Origin: Planctomycetia bacterium
GTDB lineage: Bacteria; Planctomycetota; Planctomycetia; Pirellulales; Thermoguttaceae
NCBI GenBank assembly: GCA_030527185.1
Contig: JAUNBF010000009.1
Location: 1 to 64,000, forward strand
Direction: 5' to 3'
DNA: 64,000 bases
A program made the position numbers and the translations under genes. The first letter of the stretch is position 1; every line of letters starts with the position of its first letter. Below are positions 25,274-33,852 of this stretch, piece after piece. Under the pieces are notes generated by a model, which had not been told where the DNA came from, ran no database searches, and was given only the letters and a program-made list of their open reading frames with translations.

Positions 25274-28200
25274 ATGGGAAAATCGTCTATTCTGCCCCCC
25301 CCCCCGCAAATTAACACTTGGGGTGTTTTTTTGCTCCATTTTGGGCCTGGGAATTGGAATCTCTCCGGTTTGGGGAGAAAAAGTCGCCACCTGGTCGCTG
25401 GACGGGAATGTTGCTCTTTCCCGTGGCTCTGGGAGTTGGGGAACCTGGAGTGACGGAGAAACCTTCGGAACGACCGGCGGGGCAACTTTTGTTGCCGATG
25501 CCGTTTTGGGAACGGAGGTTCTGCAGATAACTTCCGGCGGGGTGAAATTGGGGACGATGCCCGCGCTGGTCTCTTCCGGGGAAAACGCCTCGCATTTCAG
25601 CGTTTCGTTTTGGGTTTCCAATAGCTACACCGGGGAAAGAAGTCCGGTTATCTGGGGAAATCGTTATGGTGCGGAAAATAATTTTCTCAAGTTGACACCT
25701 TCCGCCGTCAGTTACTACACCTCGTCCGCGAACGACAATTTCAGCTATCCTGCCGCACTGCCGCAAAATCAATGGTCATTTTACACGTTCGTCAAAGAGG
25801 ATGGGAAAATGACCGTTTATCTCAATGGTCGGGAATATGCCACACAAACGATTCAGAACGTTTCTGAGTTACCCGCTCTACCAGTTTATTTGGGTGGAGA
25901 CCCCGGTTCTACCAACGAACAATGGCAGGGGAAACTCAGCCAGGTCACGATTGACAACACCGCATTTTCCCCGGTCGAAGTTCGCCAGCAAATGCAATCT
26001 GCACAGCGAACCATCCTGCTGAATCAGCCCAATACCACCTTTTCCATCGTGGACGATTTTTCCTCGGCACCTTCCGACAATCAATGGAAATCGAAGACGT
26101 TTTCCAACTCGTCGTTCCAAGATGCCGGGGACAACTCGATTTCCATCTCCACCACTTCCGGCCAACTCCAGATTTCCGGCACACCTTCGCAACAACATTG
26201 GTATGGAGCTGGATTGGAGTCGGTATCTTCCTACGACGCTTCCGAAAGTGAAATCATCCTCACCATCGACCGCGTTTCGCTGGAAGGTTCCCAGGCACGC
26301 TCGACATTTTCGCTCTTGAGTACCACCAGCAACGAGTTTGTCCGCATGTCGCAAAATACCTACCATACGTTGGAAAACAACTCCGAATATGGCCTGTGGG
26401 AAATCAATTTTCAATCGGGCAAAGAAACTTACAATTCCGCTTCCAATCATGGCCTTTACAACACAAATCCGCTCTACGCAAGCGATTACGGCTTTCATCA
26501 GATGACGTTCAAGCATGACGGAACGCACGTCTGGACGTATGTGGACGGATTCCTGCAAAGTGTGGTGGAAGTCGGCTTCACGGAATTTCAACTGATGGTT
26601 TCTGCCCAGGCACGTTCCGCAAACACTTCTGTCAACGCGATTTACGACAATCTGACACTCTCCCGACGCAACGATGCTCTGAAAATTTCCCAACCGACGG
26701 AGACCTTTTCCGCCGATTTTGACCGGAGCCGATGGACCGCTCATCGTGGTTCGTTCGACAGCCCCACATTGACTTACACCGATTCTCCCAATGGCTACGT
26801 TTCCCGAATGAGAGACCTTTCCATCCTCCAGATTACCGATGGCGAAGTCGCCTTCAACGAGACGTTTTCACTGGGAAATTTGGAGGTTTTGGCCGTCACA
26901 CGCGATAGTATGGCGATAAGCCAGGGGAGTACCGTGGGGCTTGGTTCCAACTTTGCCACTTCCACGACGCGTGGAGGCCAAAGCGGTCTGAAACTCTTCT
27001 CCAGTGAGGATACTTATCTGGCTGTGGTGCAAAACTCGATTACGGGGGGATGGTTTTTGGAGTGGGATGGGCTGGAACTGTCGCGAAATGGCATTTCCGC
27101 TCTGCAAGGTTCGGAAGGGTTGGGGAGTACCGACATGCTGACGCACCAATTGGTGCTGGAACTTCTTGGCTGGGAAGGAGAAGTGGCTACCCTGCAACTC
27201 TCCATTGACCAGAACATCTCCGAAACGTTCACGATTTCTCAATGGACGCAGGAAATTTCCGCCATGCTCGTTTCTCTCGGTACTCAGTCCGGCTTCGATG
27301 ATTTTTACCTCCAAACCGCGTCACCTCCTGAAGTGCCGGAACCGGGAAGCGTGGTTTTGCTGTTGCTGGGAGCGGCTTTCCTTTTCCTGTGGAGGTATCC
27401 AGCTTCCTCTCCGGGAAAAACCCTCCGAAAAGGGTTTACGCTGGTGGAACTTCTGGTCGTCATTGCAATTATCGGAATGCTGGTCGGACTTCTGCTCCCT
27501 GCCGTGCAACAGGCTCGGGAAGCGGCTCGTCGAATGCAGTGTAGCAACCACGTCCGGCAAATTCTTCTGGCCGCCCATCAGTATGCCGCGCAAAATCGGG
27601 AGTATTTTCCCTACGCCACCGGGACGAAAAATTTTGGTTCCCATCTGGATGGTTCGGGAGACTACGGTTTTTTCACCATCATCCTTCCGTACATGGAGCA
27701 GCAGGCACTGTACGACCTGATCGACTGGAATGTTCATTGCGACTCGACCGATACGCAGACGCGAACGGTGCGTAATACCGTCATTTCTACGTATGTTTGT
27801 CCTTCTTTGGGAGAAACGCCGCTCAACACCATTCCCCAATATGCCGGGGCGTTGGTCTCCTATGCGGGAATCCACGGCGTGATTCGCAGCGCGACCGACA
27901 TTGCCCAACGTGCGGACTGGGAGCCGGAGTATTCTCCCACTCCCGCATCGCAAATTTTGACACGGCAAGTGGGAAATCTGGCACTCAACGGCATGATGCT
28001 CTGGGGGGAGAGAGTCCACGGTGGAACCATCCGCGACGGGTTGAGCAACACTTTTTATTTGGGAGATTTTACCGGACACCTGATTGAAAAAAACTACCCC
28101 TACGGCATGCGTCCCTGGATCATGGGAGCCAACTACAATTCCAACGGCGGGATTTACGCTTCCAAAGGGGTTCGCGGAAAAATCAACGATACCGATTCGT

Positions 28201-28370
28201 CGCTGATTTACAACAACTGCCCGCTCTCCAGTTTCCATCCCGGCGGGATTCATCTGGGGCGTGCCGACGGAAGTGTGGCCTTTGTCTCCGACGGTCTCGA
28301 CGAACGGATTTACAAGGCTCTCTGCACGCGAAATGGACAGGAAATCATCCCTGTTCAGGACGGTCTTTGA
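25274..28370 (+). CDS. Exported LamG protein with PEP-CTERM signal fused to a DUF1559 pseudopilin; frame interrupted by a C11 run
   Basis: About 1030 residues if read through. ATG 25274 has GGAGA upstream; seven codons later comes C11 (25295-25305). As written the frame ends soon after; 10 or 13 C would join it to a perfect signal peptide (RKLTLGVFFCSILGLGIG, then SPVWG-EK). The next roughly 190 residues are a LamG/concanavalin domain, followed by two further beta-sandwich regions. Then comes VPEPGSVVLLLLGAAFLFLW, a PEP-CTERM signal, a short basic loop, and a prepilin leader with FTLVELLVVIAIIG and a full DUF1559 domain. The long frame is also open from GTG 25323. Regulated by the shared 37-bp element; paralogue of the gene at 29665. 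Confidence 0.8.
25295..25305. repeat. Homopolymer C11
   Basis: It falls at codons 8-11 of the gene starting at 25274. It is followed by the same 13 bases as the C10 run at 15271-15280. Confidence 0.9.
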
Positions 28371-28371
28371 A

Positions 28372-29553
28372 TCACCCATCCTGAAGGCGGTACTGGCGGG
28401 GCGTTTTTCCATGAGATTCGCGGAAGGCGCGGATAAAATGTTCCACCAGAGGATACCCTACCTGGCTGCCGACATTTTCTATCGAAAGATTCGTCTCCCG
28501 CAGAAGAAGCCGCGCACGTTCCATCCGAACGCGGATGATTTCCTCCTCCGGCGAACGACGAAGATATTCCTGAAACCACCGCAGAAGCGTCCGACGGGAG
28601 ACGCAGAGGTGGTCCGCGACTTCCTGCACAGAAATGCGTTGTGTGGCATTTTCCCGAATGAACCGCAGCGCCAGCGTAAAATCGGGATGATCCACCGCAA
28701 TGGCATCGGTGGACTGGCGCGTCACAACACCCACTGGCGGAATCCAGATGGGGAGTTGGGGAAGTGGATTTCCCCGCATTTTCTCATCGAGCAGTTGGGC
28801 GGCCTGGTATCCCGTCTGGACTCCGTGAGGGTCGATACTGGAAAGTGTCGGGGAGGTCGATTCACACAAAATCGTATTGTCCCCCACCCCCAACACCGCC
28901 ACCTCATCCGGGACGGCAATTCCCTCCATCTGGCAGAGATTCAGCAGAAAAATCGCGTTCACGTCACGCGGACAAAAAATGCCTGCCGGTTTGGGAAGTC
29001 CGTGTAGCCAGTCGATGATTTTTCTCTCCTGATTCGGGCGAAAATTCGGGGCATGAACCGACTCCGCCTGCCGTAGCGAAAAAGGGGAAATGTGCGCGTC
29101 GTAACCCCATTCCCGCACCGTCCGGACATATTCTCGGCGAAAACCTCGCGACCACCACGTCTGTCCGAAGCTGAACCAGGCGTAGTGCTGAAAACCCCGT
29201 TCCTGAAAATGTTCCGCCGCCAGCCGCCCCATCTGACGCTCGTCGCTGAGGACTTCCGAAGGGCATTCCCCATGCTCTCCCAGCAACTCCACCATGGGAA
29301 TCTGGAACTGGCTCAACTGTTCGGAAACTTCCGATTTGGCACTGCGGATAATCATCCCCTCCCCCTGCCAGGAACGAATCCAGGACGGGACTTTTTTAAT
29401 CGGCCCCTGATCGACCAGAAACAACACCCAATTCCCCTGTTCTTTGGCGTAACGGGAGATTCCCCGCACGATTTCCAGCGAATAGGAGAACGTCGTCTCC
29501 ATCAAAATCAGAATCCGTTTTCGATTCTGGGAGGACTTTCCAAGATGTCTCAT
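28372..29553 (-). CDS. XylR-type transcriptional regulator
   Basis: 393 residues. It has the same architecture as its neighbour at 23953: a LacI-like sensor (ILILMETTFSYSLEIVRGIS, AGIFCPRDVNAIFLLNLC, EVAVLGVGDNTILCE) and a C-terminal pair of AraC helix-turn-helix units (ISVQEVADHLCVSRRTLLRW, LSIENVGSQVGYP). The ATG lies inside the 37-bp repeat shared with the LamG promoter at 25163, and no Shine-Dalgarno is visible, so initiation may be leaderless or the true start may differ. It is divergent from the LamG gene at 29665, and its 3' end abuts the LamG gene to its left. Confidence 0.85.
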   Translation of the reverse strand: MRHLGKSSQNRKRILILMETTFSYSLEIVRGISRYAKEQGNWVLFLVDQGPIKKVPSWIRSWQGEGMIIRSAKSEVSEQLSQFQIPMVELLGEHGECPSEVLSDERQMGRLAAEHFQERGFQHYAWFSFGQTWWSRGFRREYVRTVREWGYDAHISPFSLRQAESVHAPNFRPNQERKIIDWLHGLPKPAGIFCPRDVNAIFLLNLCQMEGIAVPDEVAVLGVGDNTILCESTSPTLSSIDPHGVQTGYQAAQLLDEKMRGNPLPQLPIWIPPVGVVTRQSTDAIAVDHPDFTLALRFIRENATQRISVQEVADHLCVSRRTLLRWFQEYLRRSPEEEIIRVRMERARLLLRETNLSIENVGSQVGYPLVEHFIRAFRESHGKTPRQYRLQDG

Positions 29554-29581
29554 TATGGCAACATTTTGGCGAAAAAAGGCA
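29545..29581 (+). repeat. 37-bp promoter-proximal repeat, copy 2
   Basis: One mismatch to 25163-25199. It overlaps the first codons of the minus-strand regulator and ends just before the -35 box of the plus-strand LamG gene, so it could serve both. Confidence 0.85.
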
Positions 29582-29582
29582 A

Positions 29583-29611
29583 TTGATTTCCGTGTATATC
29601 TGTATTATAAT
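29583..29611 (+). promoter_or_regulatory. Promoter of the second LamG gene
   Basis: TTGATT at 29583-29588, a 17-bp spacer and a consensus TATAAT at 29606-29611. Confidence 0.75.
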
Positions 29612-29664
29612 GAAAGCTCCCTTGAAAAGAAAGGGGTAGGTGCTGTCAAATGGAGAACTCGATC

Positions 29665-32382
29665 ATGAAGAAGAATGTTTTTTGGCTTTGGGGATACCTT
29701 TGGTTGGGTATTTTCTGGGGAAATTCCCATCTTCAGGCAGAAATTGTAGGACAATGGACGCTGGCGGGAAATGCCCAAATTTCTCAACCAACAGACACGG
29801 GAAACTGGAGCAATCTGACAAGTGGAACGGCATGGGGAACGAATCTTGCCTATGTGTCGGACGAGGTGTTGGGAACGAAAGTTTTGGAAATCGGAGGAAA
29901 TTCAGGTATTTTGGCAGGAAAAACGGCAGCCATCCAGGGAACCGGAACTTCCACCACCGCAGAAACCCATTTCTCCATCTCGTTTTGGGTCAACAGTTCT
30001 GCCAATGCGGCCAATGGAACGGTGATGGTGGGAAATCGGTATCTGGAAGATGGTTCCAACAATTTCATCAAATTAACCAATTCTCTGGCTGGTTATTATC
30101 GAGGTTCCACTTCCGAAACGCTCCGTTTTTCGGAAAATCTTCCGGCAGAAACGTGGCTTCACTACACTTTTGTCAAATCGGATGGAAACATGGCGGTTTA
30201 TGTCAACGGGAAACCGTATGCTGAGGGAAAGGTCTCGTTGAATCTCAGCGCCATGCCGTTTTGTTTCGGGGGAGATTCTGTTAACAACACCAATGAAGAC
30301 TGGCAGGGAAAACTCAGCAACGTCACCGTTTACAATACCGCCCTTTCCGCAGGGGAGGTTCGGCATTTGGCAAATCAGGCTCGGACGACGATTTTGACGA
30401 ATCAAGACGTACCGGGTTTTCGGGTTTGGGAAGATTTTTCGTCGCCGGAAATCGATTCCGCAAAATGGACGGTCAAGAATTTCGGAACGGGTTCCAGTAG
30501 TGCGGGTGGTCTGCCCAACACCAACGTTTCCAACATTGCCGCGTCGGTGCAGGATGGGGAATTGACGTTGAGCGGGAGCGTCACCGCCAATTACTGGCAG
30601 GGAAAGACGCTGGAATCGACGGAGGTTTTCGACGCTTCGCAACAGGAAATTACCGTGACGGTGGATCGGGTTTCCCTTTCAGCAACCGGGACGGCAGGGC
30701 GTTCGAGTCTGTGGTTTTACAACGCGGAAGGGGATGATGGGCATTTCGTGCAGTTGTCCCAGAACACATACCAAAATCAGAGTACCCGCTCGTGGGAGCT
30801 GAATTATTACACCGACACGGAAAATTATCAGGAAAATGTCGGTTGGCGAAGTGCGGCGGACGCGGACAAAACCGATTACGGCTACCACCAGATGACGATG
30901 AAGCACGACGGCGAGAAGGTCTGGACCTACATCGACGGCCAATTGCAAAATGTTGTGGAGGTCGATTTCCAAACGTTTCGACTCTTGCTGACGGGACAGG
31001 CACGTGCGGCAGGGGATACCGTGAACGCGGTTTTTGACAACGTTTCTATTGCCACTCGAACCTCCGCTTTGCCGATCGTTCAACCGACGGAAGATTTTTC
31101 GTCCGAGATTGCCATTGGCACCGATTGGATTCGCGCGAATCAGAATCCGGTCGGCGTACTCCAGAAAACGTACTACGTTGGCAGTGGTATCGACACACAG
31201 TCCAAAAATCTGGGGATTTTGCAATTGACCGACAACCATCTGCGTTACGCCACACCATTTTCGCTGAATCAGCTTATTTTGGCGGTCGATCGGGATTCGC
31301 TGGCAACTCTGGCGGAAACGCCGTTGACGGGTGCGGAAAGTGGTCTTCAATTGTGGTCGGATGAGGATACTTATCTGACCATTTTGCAAAATTCCAATAC
31401 GGGGAATTGGGCACTGGCGTGGAAAGGAATTTCGCTGGATTGGGAGGAGAACGGTTTCACCACTTCCGGCGAGGAAATTCTCGGGGCGACCGATTTCTTC
31501 ACGCACCAGATCGTTCTGGAAGCGTTGGGGCTGGAAGGGGAGACCGTTACCATGCAACTTTCCATCGACGGCATTTTTTCCAAAACGTTCGCCATCCAAA
31601 ATTGGACGGACGATATTTACGCGGTACTCTCTTCCGGCGGCTGGCACTGGGACTGGGTTGGTGATCCCGATCGGGGGTATGGTCCGTCGCAACCCGGCTC
31701 GTGGTGCTACCAGATTTTGCCGTTTCTGGAGCAGATGGCGTTGTACAACCTCGGTTCCGATGGTCTGCCGGACGATTGTTCTTCCAGTATCCAACTCGCA
31801 GGTGCCGCCACGTGCAATCAGACACCGCTGGGCGTTTTTTACTGTCCCTCCCGACGCGCGGTTCAGAATTATCCTTGCAGAAACAGCTTCATTCCCAGGA
31901 ATTGCCAGTCGCTCACCGAGTGTGCCAAAGCCGATTATGCCACGAATCATGGAGATCGAGCCGGGATTCTCTTTCGCCACAGTGCCATCATGTTGGGGGA
32001 GATTCGCGACGGCCTTTCCAACACGTATCTGTTGGGCGAAAAGGCGATGAATCCACAACACTACACCACGGGCGACTGCGGTGGCGACAACGAAACCCTT
32101 TACGGCGGGGCGGGGGCGGATGTTATGCGTTCGACCTATTCCGTCCCCAATCAGGAGGATAGCAGCACGGCCAACAACACCAACCGTTTTTTCCGTCCCA
32201 TGCGGGACAAAGAAGGTTTGGAAATGTCGCGGACGTTTGGAAGTTGCCACTCCGGTGCGTGGGGCATGGCTATGTGCGACGGTTCCGTTCACCGGGTTGC
32301 TTACGCGATAGATTCTGAAATACACCGAAATCTTGGGCATCGTAGGGATGGTCAAGTAGTTTCATTACCTCCGTTACGTTGA
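29665..32382 (+). CDS. Exported LamG protein joined to a DUF1559 C-terminal domain
   Basis: 905 residues from ATG 29665 (GGAGAA upstream), with a signal peptide ending at LQA-EI. It is a paralogue of the protein at 25274 over the LamG and following beta-sandwich regions (for example GKLSNVTVYNTALSAGEVR against GKLSQVTIDNTAFSPVEVR). The difference is at about residue 655: after NWTDDIYAVLSSGG the sequence passes directly into the middle of DUF1559 (WHWDWVGDPDRGYG). The PEP-CTERM signal and the whole prepilin leader are missing, yet the frame stays open. There is no homopolymer run at its start. With both sorting signals lost, the product is predicted to be secreted rather than anchored. Confidence 0.85.
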   Translation: MKKNVFWLWGYLWLGIFWGNSHLQAEIVGQWTLAGNAQISQPTDTGNWSNLTSGTAWGTNLAYVSDEVLGTKVLEIGGNSGILAGKTAAIQGTGTSTTAETHFSISFWVNSSANAANGTVMVGNRYLEDGSNNFIKLTNSLAGYYRGSTSETLRFSENLPAETWLHYTFVKSDGNMAVYVNGKPYAEGKVSLNLSAMPFCFGGDSVNNTNEDWQGKLSNVTVYNTALSAGEVRHLANQARTTILTNQDVPGFRVWEDFSSPEIDSAKWTVKNFGTGSSSAGGLPNTNVSNIAASVQDGELTLSGSVTANYWQGKTLESTEVFDASQQEITVTVDRVSLSATGTAGRSSLWFYNAEGDDGHFVQLSQNTYQNQSTRSWELNYYTDTENYQENVGWRSAADADKTDYGYHQMTMKHDGEKVWTYIDGQLQNVVEVDFQTFRLLLTGQARAAGDTVNAVFDNVSIATRTSALPIVQPTEDFSSEIAIGTDWIRANQNPVGVLQKTYYVGSGIDTQSKNLGILQLTDNHLRYATPFSLNQLILAVDRDSLATLAETPLTGAESGLQLWSDEDTYLTILQNSNTGNWALAWKGISLDWEENGFTTSGEEILGATDFFTHQIVLEALGLEGETVTMQLSIDGIFSKTFAIQNWTDDIYAVLSSGGWHWDWVGDPDRGYGPSQPGSWCYQILPFLEQMALYNLGSDGLPDDCSSSIQLAGAATCNQTPLGVFYCPSRRAVQNYPCRNSFIPRNCQSLTECAKADYATNHGDRAGILFRHSAIMLGEIRDGLSNTYLLGEKAMNPQHYTTGDCGGDNETLYGGAGADVMRSTYSVPNQEDSSTANNTNRFFRPMRDKEGLEMSRTFGSCHSGAWGMAMCDGSVHRVAYAIDSEIHRNLGHRRDGQVVSLPPLR

Positions 32383-32427
32383 AGCCACTGGAGACCGTTA
32401 TTCTGGTGAGTGAGTAAGAAAGAAAAA

Positions 32428-32448
32428 AGCCGCGCAACAAACGCGGCT
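32428..32448. terminator. Bidirectional terminator between the LamG and GDSL genes
   Basis: A 7-bp GC stem (AGCCGCG with CGCGGCT) flanked by A6 on the left and ATTTT on the right, between convergent genes. Confidence 0.75.
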
Positions 32449-32473
32449 ATTTTACAGGCGTTTTATTTTCGTT

Positions 32474-33826
32474 CTATTGCTCCAACTTCTGAACCATCTC
32501 TTCGCAACTTTCCGCCCAGATGGTGTAGCCCGCTTTCGTCAGGTGAACTTTGTCCGGCATGAGTTCCGGCACCATGTCGCCATTTTCCGCCAGGAGTTTG
32601 TCGTTGAAGGTGAAGTAGAAAACTTTTTCGCCATCGGAGAGTTTCTCCAGCCGTGCGTTGACCTCCGCAACCTTCTTTCGCAAGTCGCTTTGGGCATTGT
32701 CGCCACGGGGGAAAATACCGAGGAGGAGAATTTTCGTCTGTGGGAGTTTTTCCTGCAATTTCGCCACGATTGCCTTGTTTCCCTCCACGATTTCCTGGAC
32801 GCTGTTGGCTCCCATGTTGTTCGTGCCGATCATGACCATGGCGACTTTGGGCTGAATGTTATCCACTTCGCCATTCTCCAGACGCCAGAGTACATGCTGC
32901 GTCCGGTCGCCGCCGTAGCCGAGATTCAACGCTTTGCGGGGAGCGTAATATTTCGCAAAGATTTCCGCGCCGTTACTTTCCCAACCATGCGTGATACTGT
33001 CGCCCAGCAGGATCATTTGAGCTTCTCCCAGGGCAGCCTGTGCGGTCTTCTTTTCATGACGGTTTTTCCACCAGTTATCCCCCATTTTGCTGGCTGGGGT
33101 AGTTGTGTCGGCATACGCCAACTTCCAGACCCACGGTTCCACCGCCTTGGCCCAAATTTCGTAGCCGGCAGCGTTGGGGTGGAGCAAATCAGGCATGATT
33201 TCTTTCGGCAAAACGTCGCCATCCTTCAAGAATCCCGCGTTGATGTCGAGGAAAAAGACACGTTCATTGTCCGCCAGGGCAGGGAGTCCGGCGTTGATTT
33301 CGTTGACCTTCTGCCGCAGACCATCGTTTCCATCCGCACCGCGTGGAAAGACCGCCAAAAGCAACACTTTCGTTTTCGGGAGTTTTTCGCCCAGTTTGAC
33401 CAGAATCGCCCGGATTCCTTCCACCGTTTCGGCAGGGGTGGTGGAATTATGGCCGACGTTGTTCGTACCGATCATCAGCATGACCATTTTCGGCTGGATG
33501 TTGTCCACCTCGCCATTTTCCAGCCGCCACAGCACATGTTCCGTCCGGTCGGCACTGAAACCGAGGTTCAAAACCTTGCGATCGCCGTAGTATTTCTGGA
33601 AAACGTCTTTTCCCGCTCCTTCCCAGAAGTGCGTGATACTGTCTCCCAGAAAGACGATTTCCGCCTCCCCTTTTGCGGCCTGAGCCACTTTGTCCTGATG
33701 CCGTTTTTGCCACCAGTCATCCTTCTTTTCCGTCGGCGTTACGGCAATGTTCTGCCCCCACGCCAGCGTACTGCCCAACACTACCAGCAGAGCCAACGGC
33801 ATCCACCGAAAACTTCTCGTTTTCAT
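32474..33826 (-). CDS. Exported tandem GDSL/SGNH esterase (two catalytic domains)
   Basis: 450 residues from ATG 33826 (GAAGGAGAA upstream), with a signal peptide ending at AWG-QN. Two complete SGNH domains follow. Each has GDSITH (nucleophile Ser), a conserved Gly/Asn block with GTNN, and a terminal D-x-x-H pair (DLLHPNAAGY in the first, DKVHLTKAGY in the second). The domains share long identical stretches such as VLWRLENGEVDNIQPK, so the duplication is recent. The type resembles PAF-acetylhydrolase-like carbohydrate deacetylases. It lies 26 bp after an Nramp-like transporter gene in one operon. Confidence 0.88.
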   Translation of the reverse strand: MKTRSFRWMPLALLVVLGSTLAWGQNIAVTPTEKKDDWWQKRHQDKVAQAAKGEAEIVFLGDSITHFWEGAGKDVFQKYYGDRKVLNLGFSADRTEHVLWRLENGEVDNIQPKMVMLMIGTNNVGHNSTTPAETVEGIRAILVKLGEKLPKTKVLLLAVFPRGADGNDGLRQKVNEINAGLPALADNERVFFLDINAGFLKDGDVLPKEIMPDLLHPNAAGYEIWAKAVEPWVWKLAYADTTTPASKMGDNWWKNRHEKKTAQAALGEAQMILLGDSITHGWESNGAEIFAKYYAPRKALNLGYGGDRTQHVLWRLENGEVDNIQPKVAMVMIGTNNMGANSVQEIVEGNKAIVAKLQEKLPQTKILLLGIFPRGDNAQSDLRKKVAEVNARLEKLSDGEKVFYFTFNDKLLAENGDMVPELMPDKVHLTKAGYTIWAESCEEMVQKLEQ

Positions 33827-33852
33827 TCTTTTTCTCCTTCGTCCGCAAAATA

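Noticed and set aside
30679-32355. 558-codon minus-strand frame over the second LamG gene
   Set aside because: Antisense to a gene with signal peptide, promoter and a paralogue in the window.
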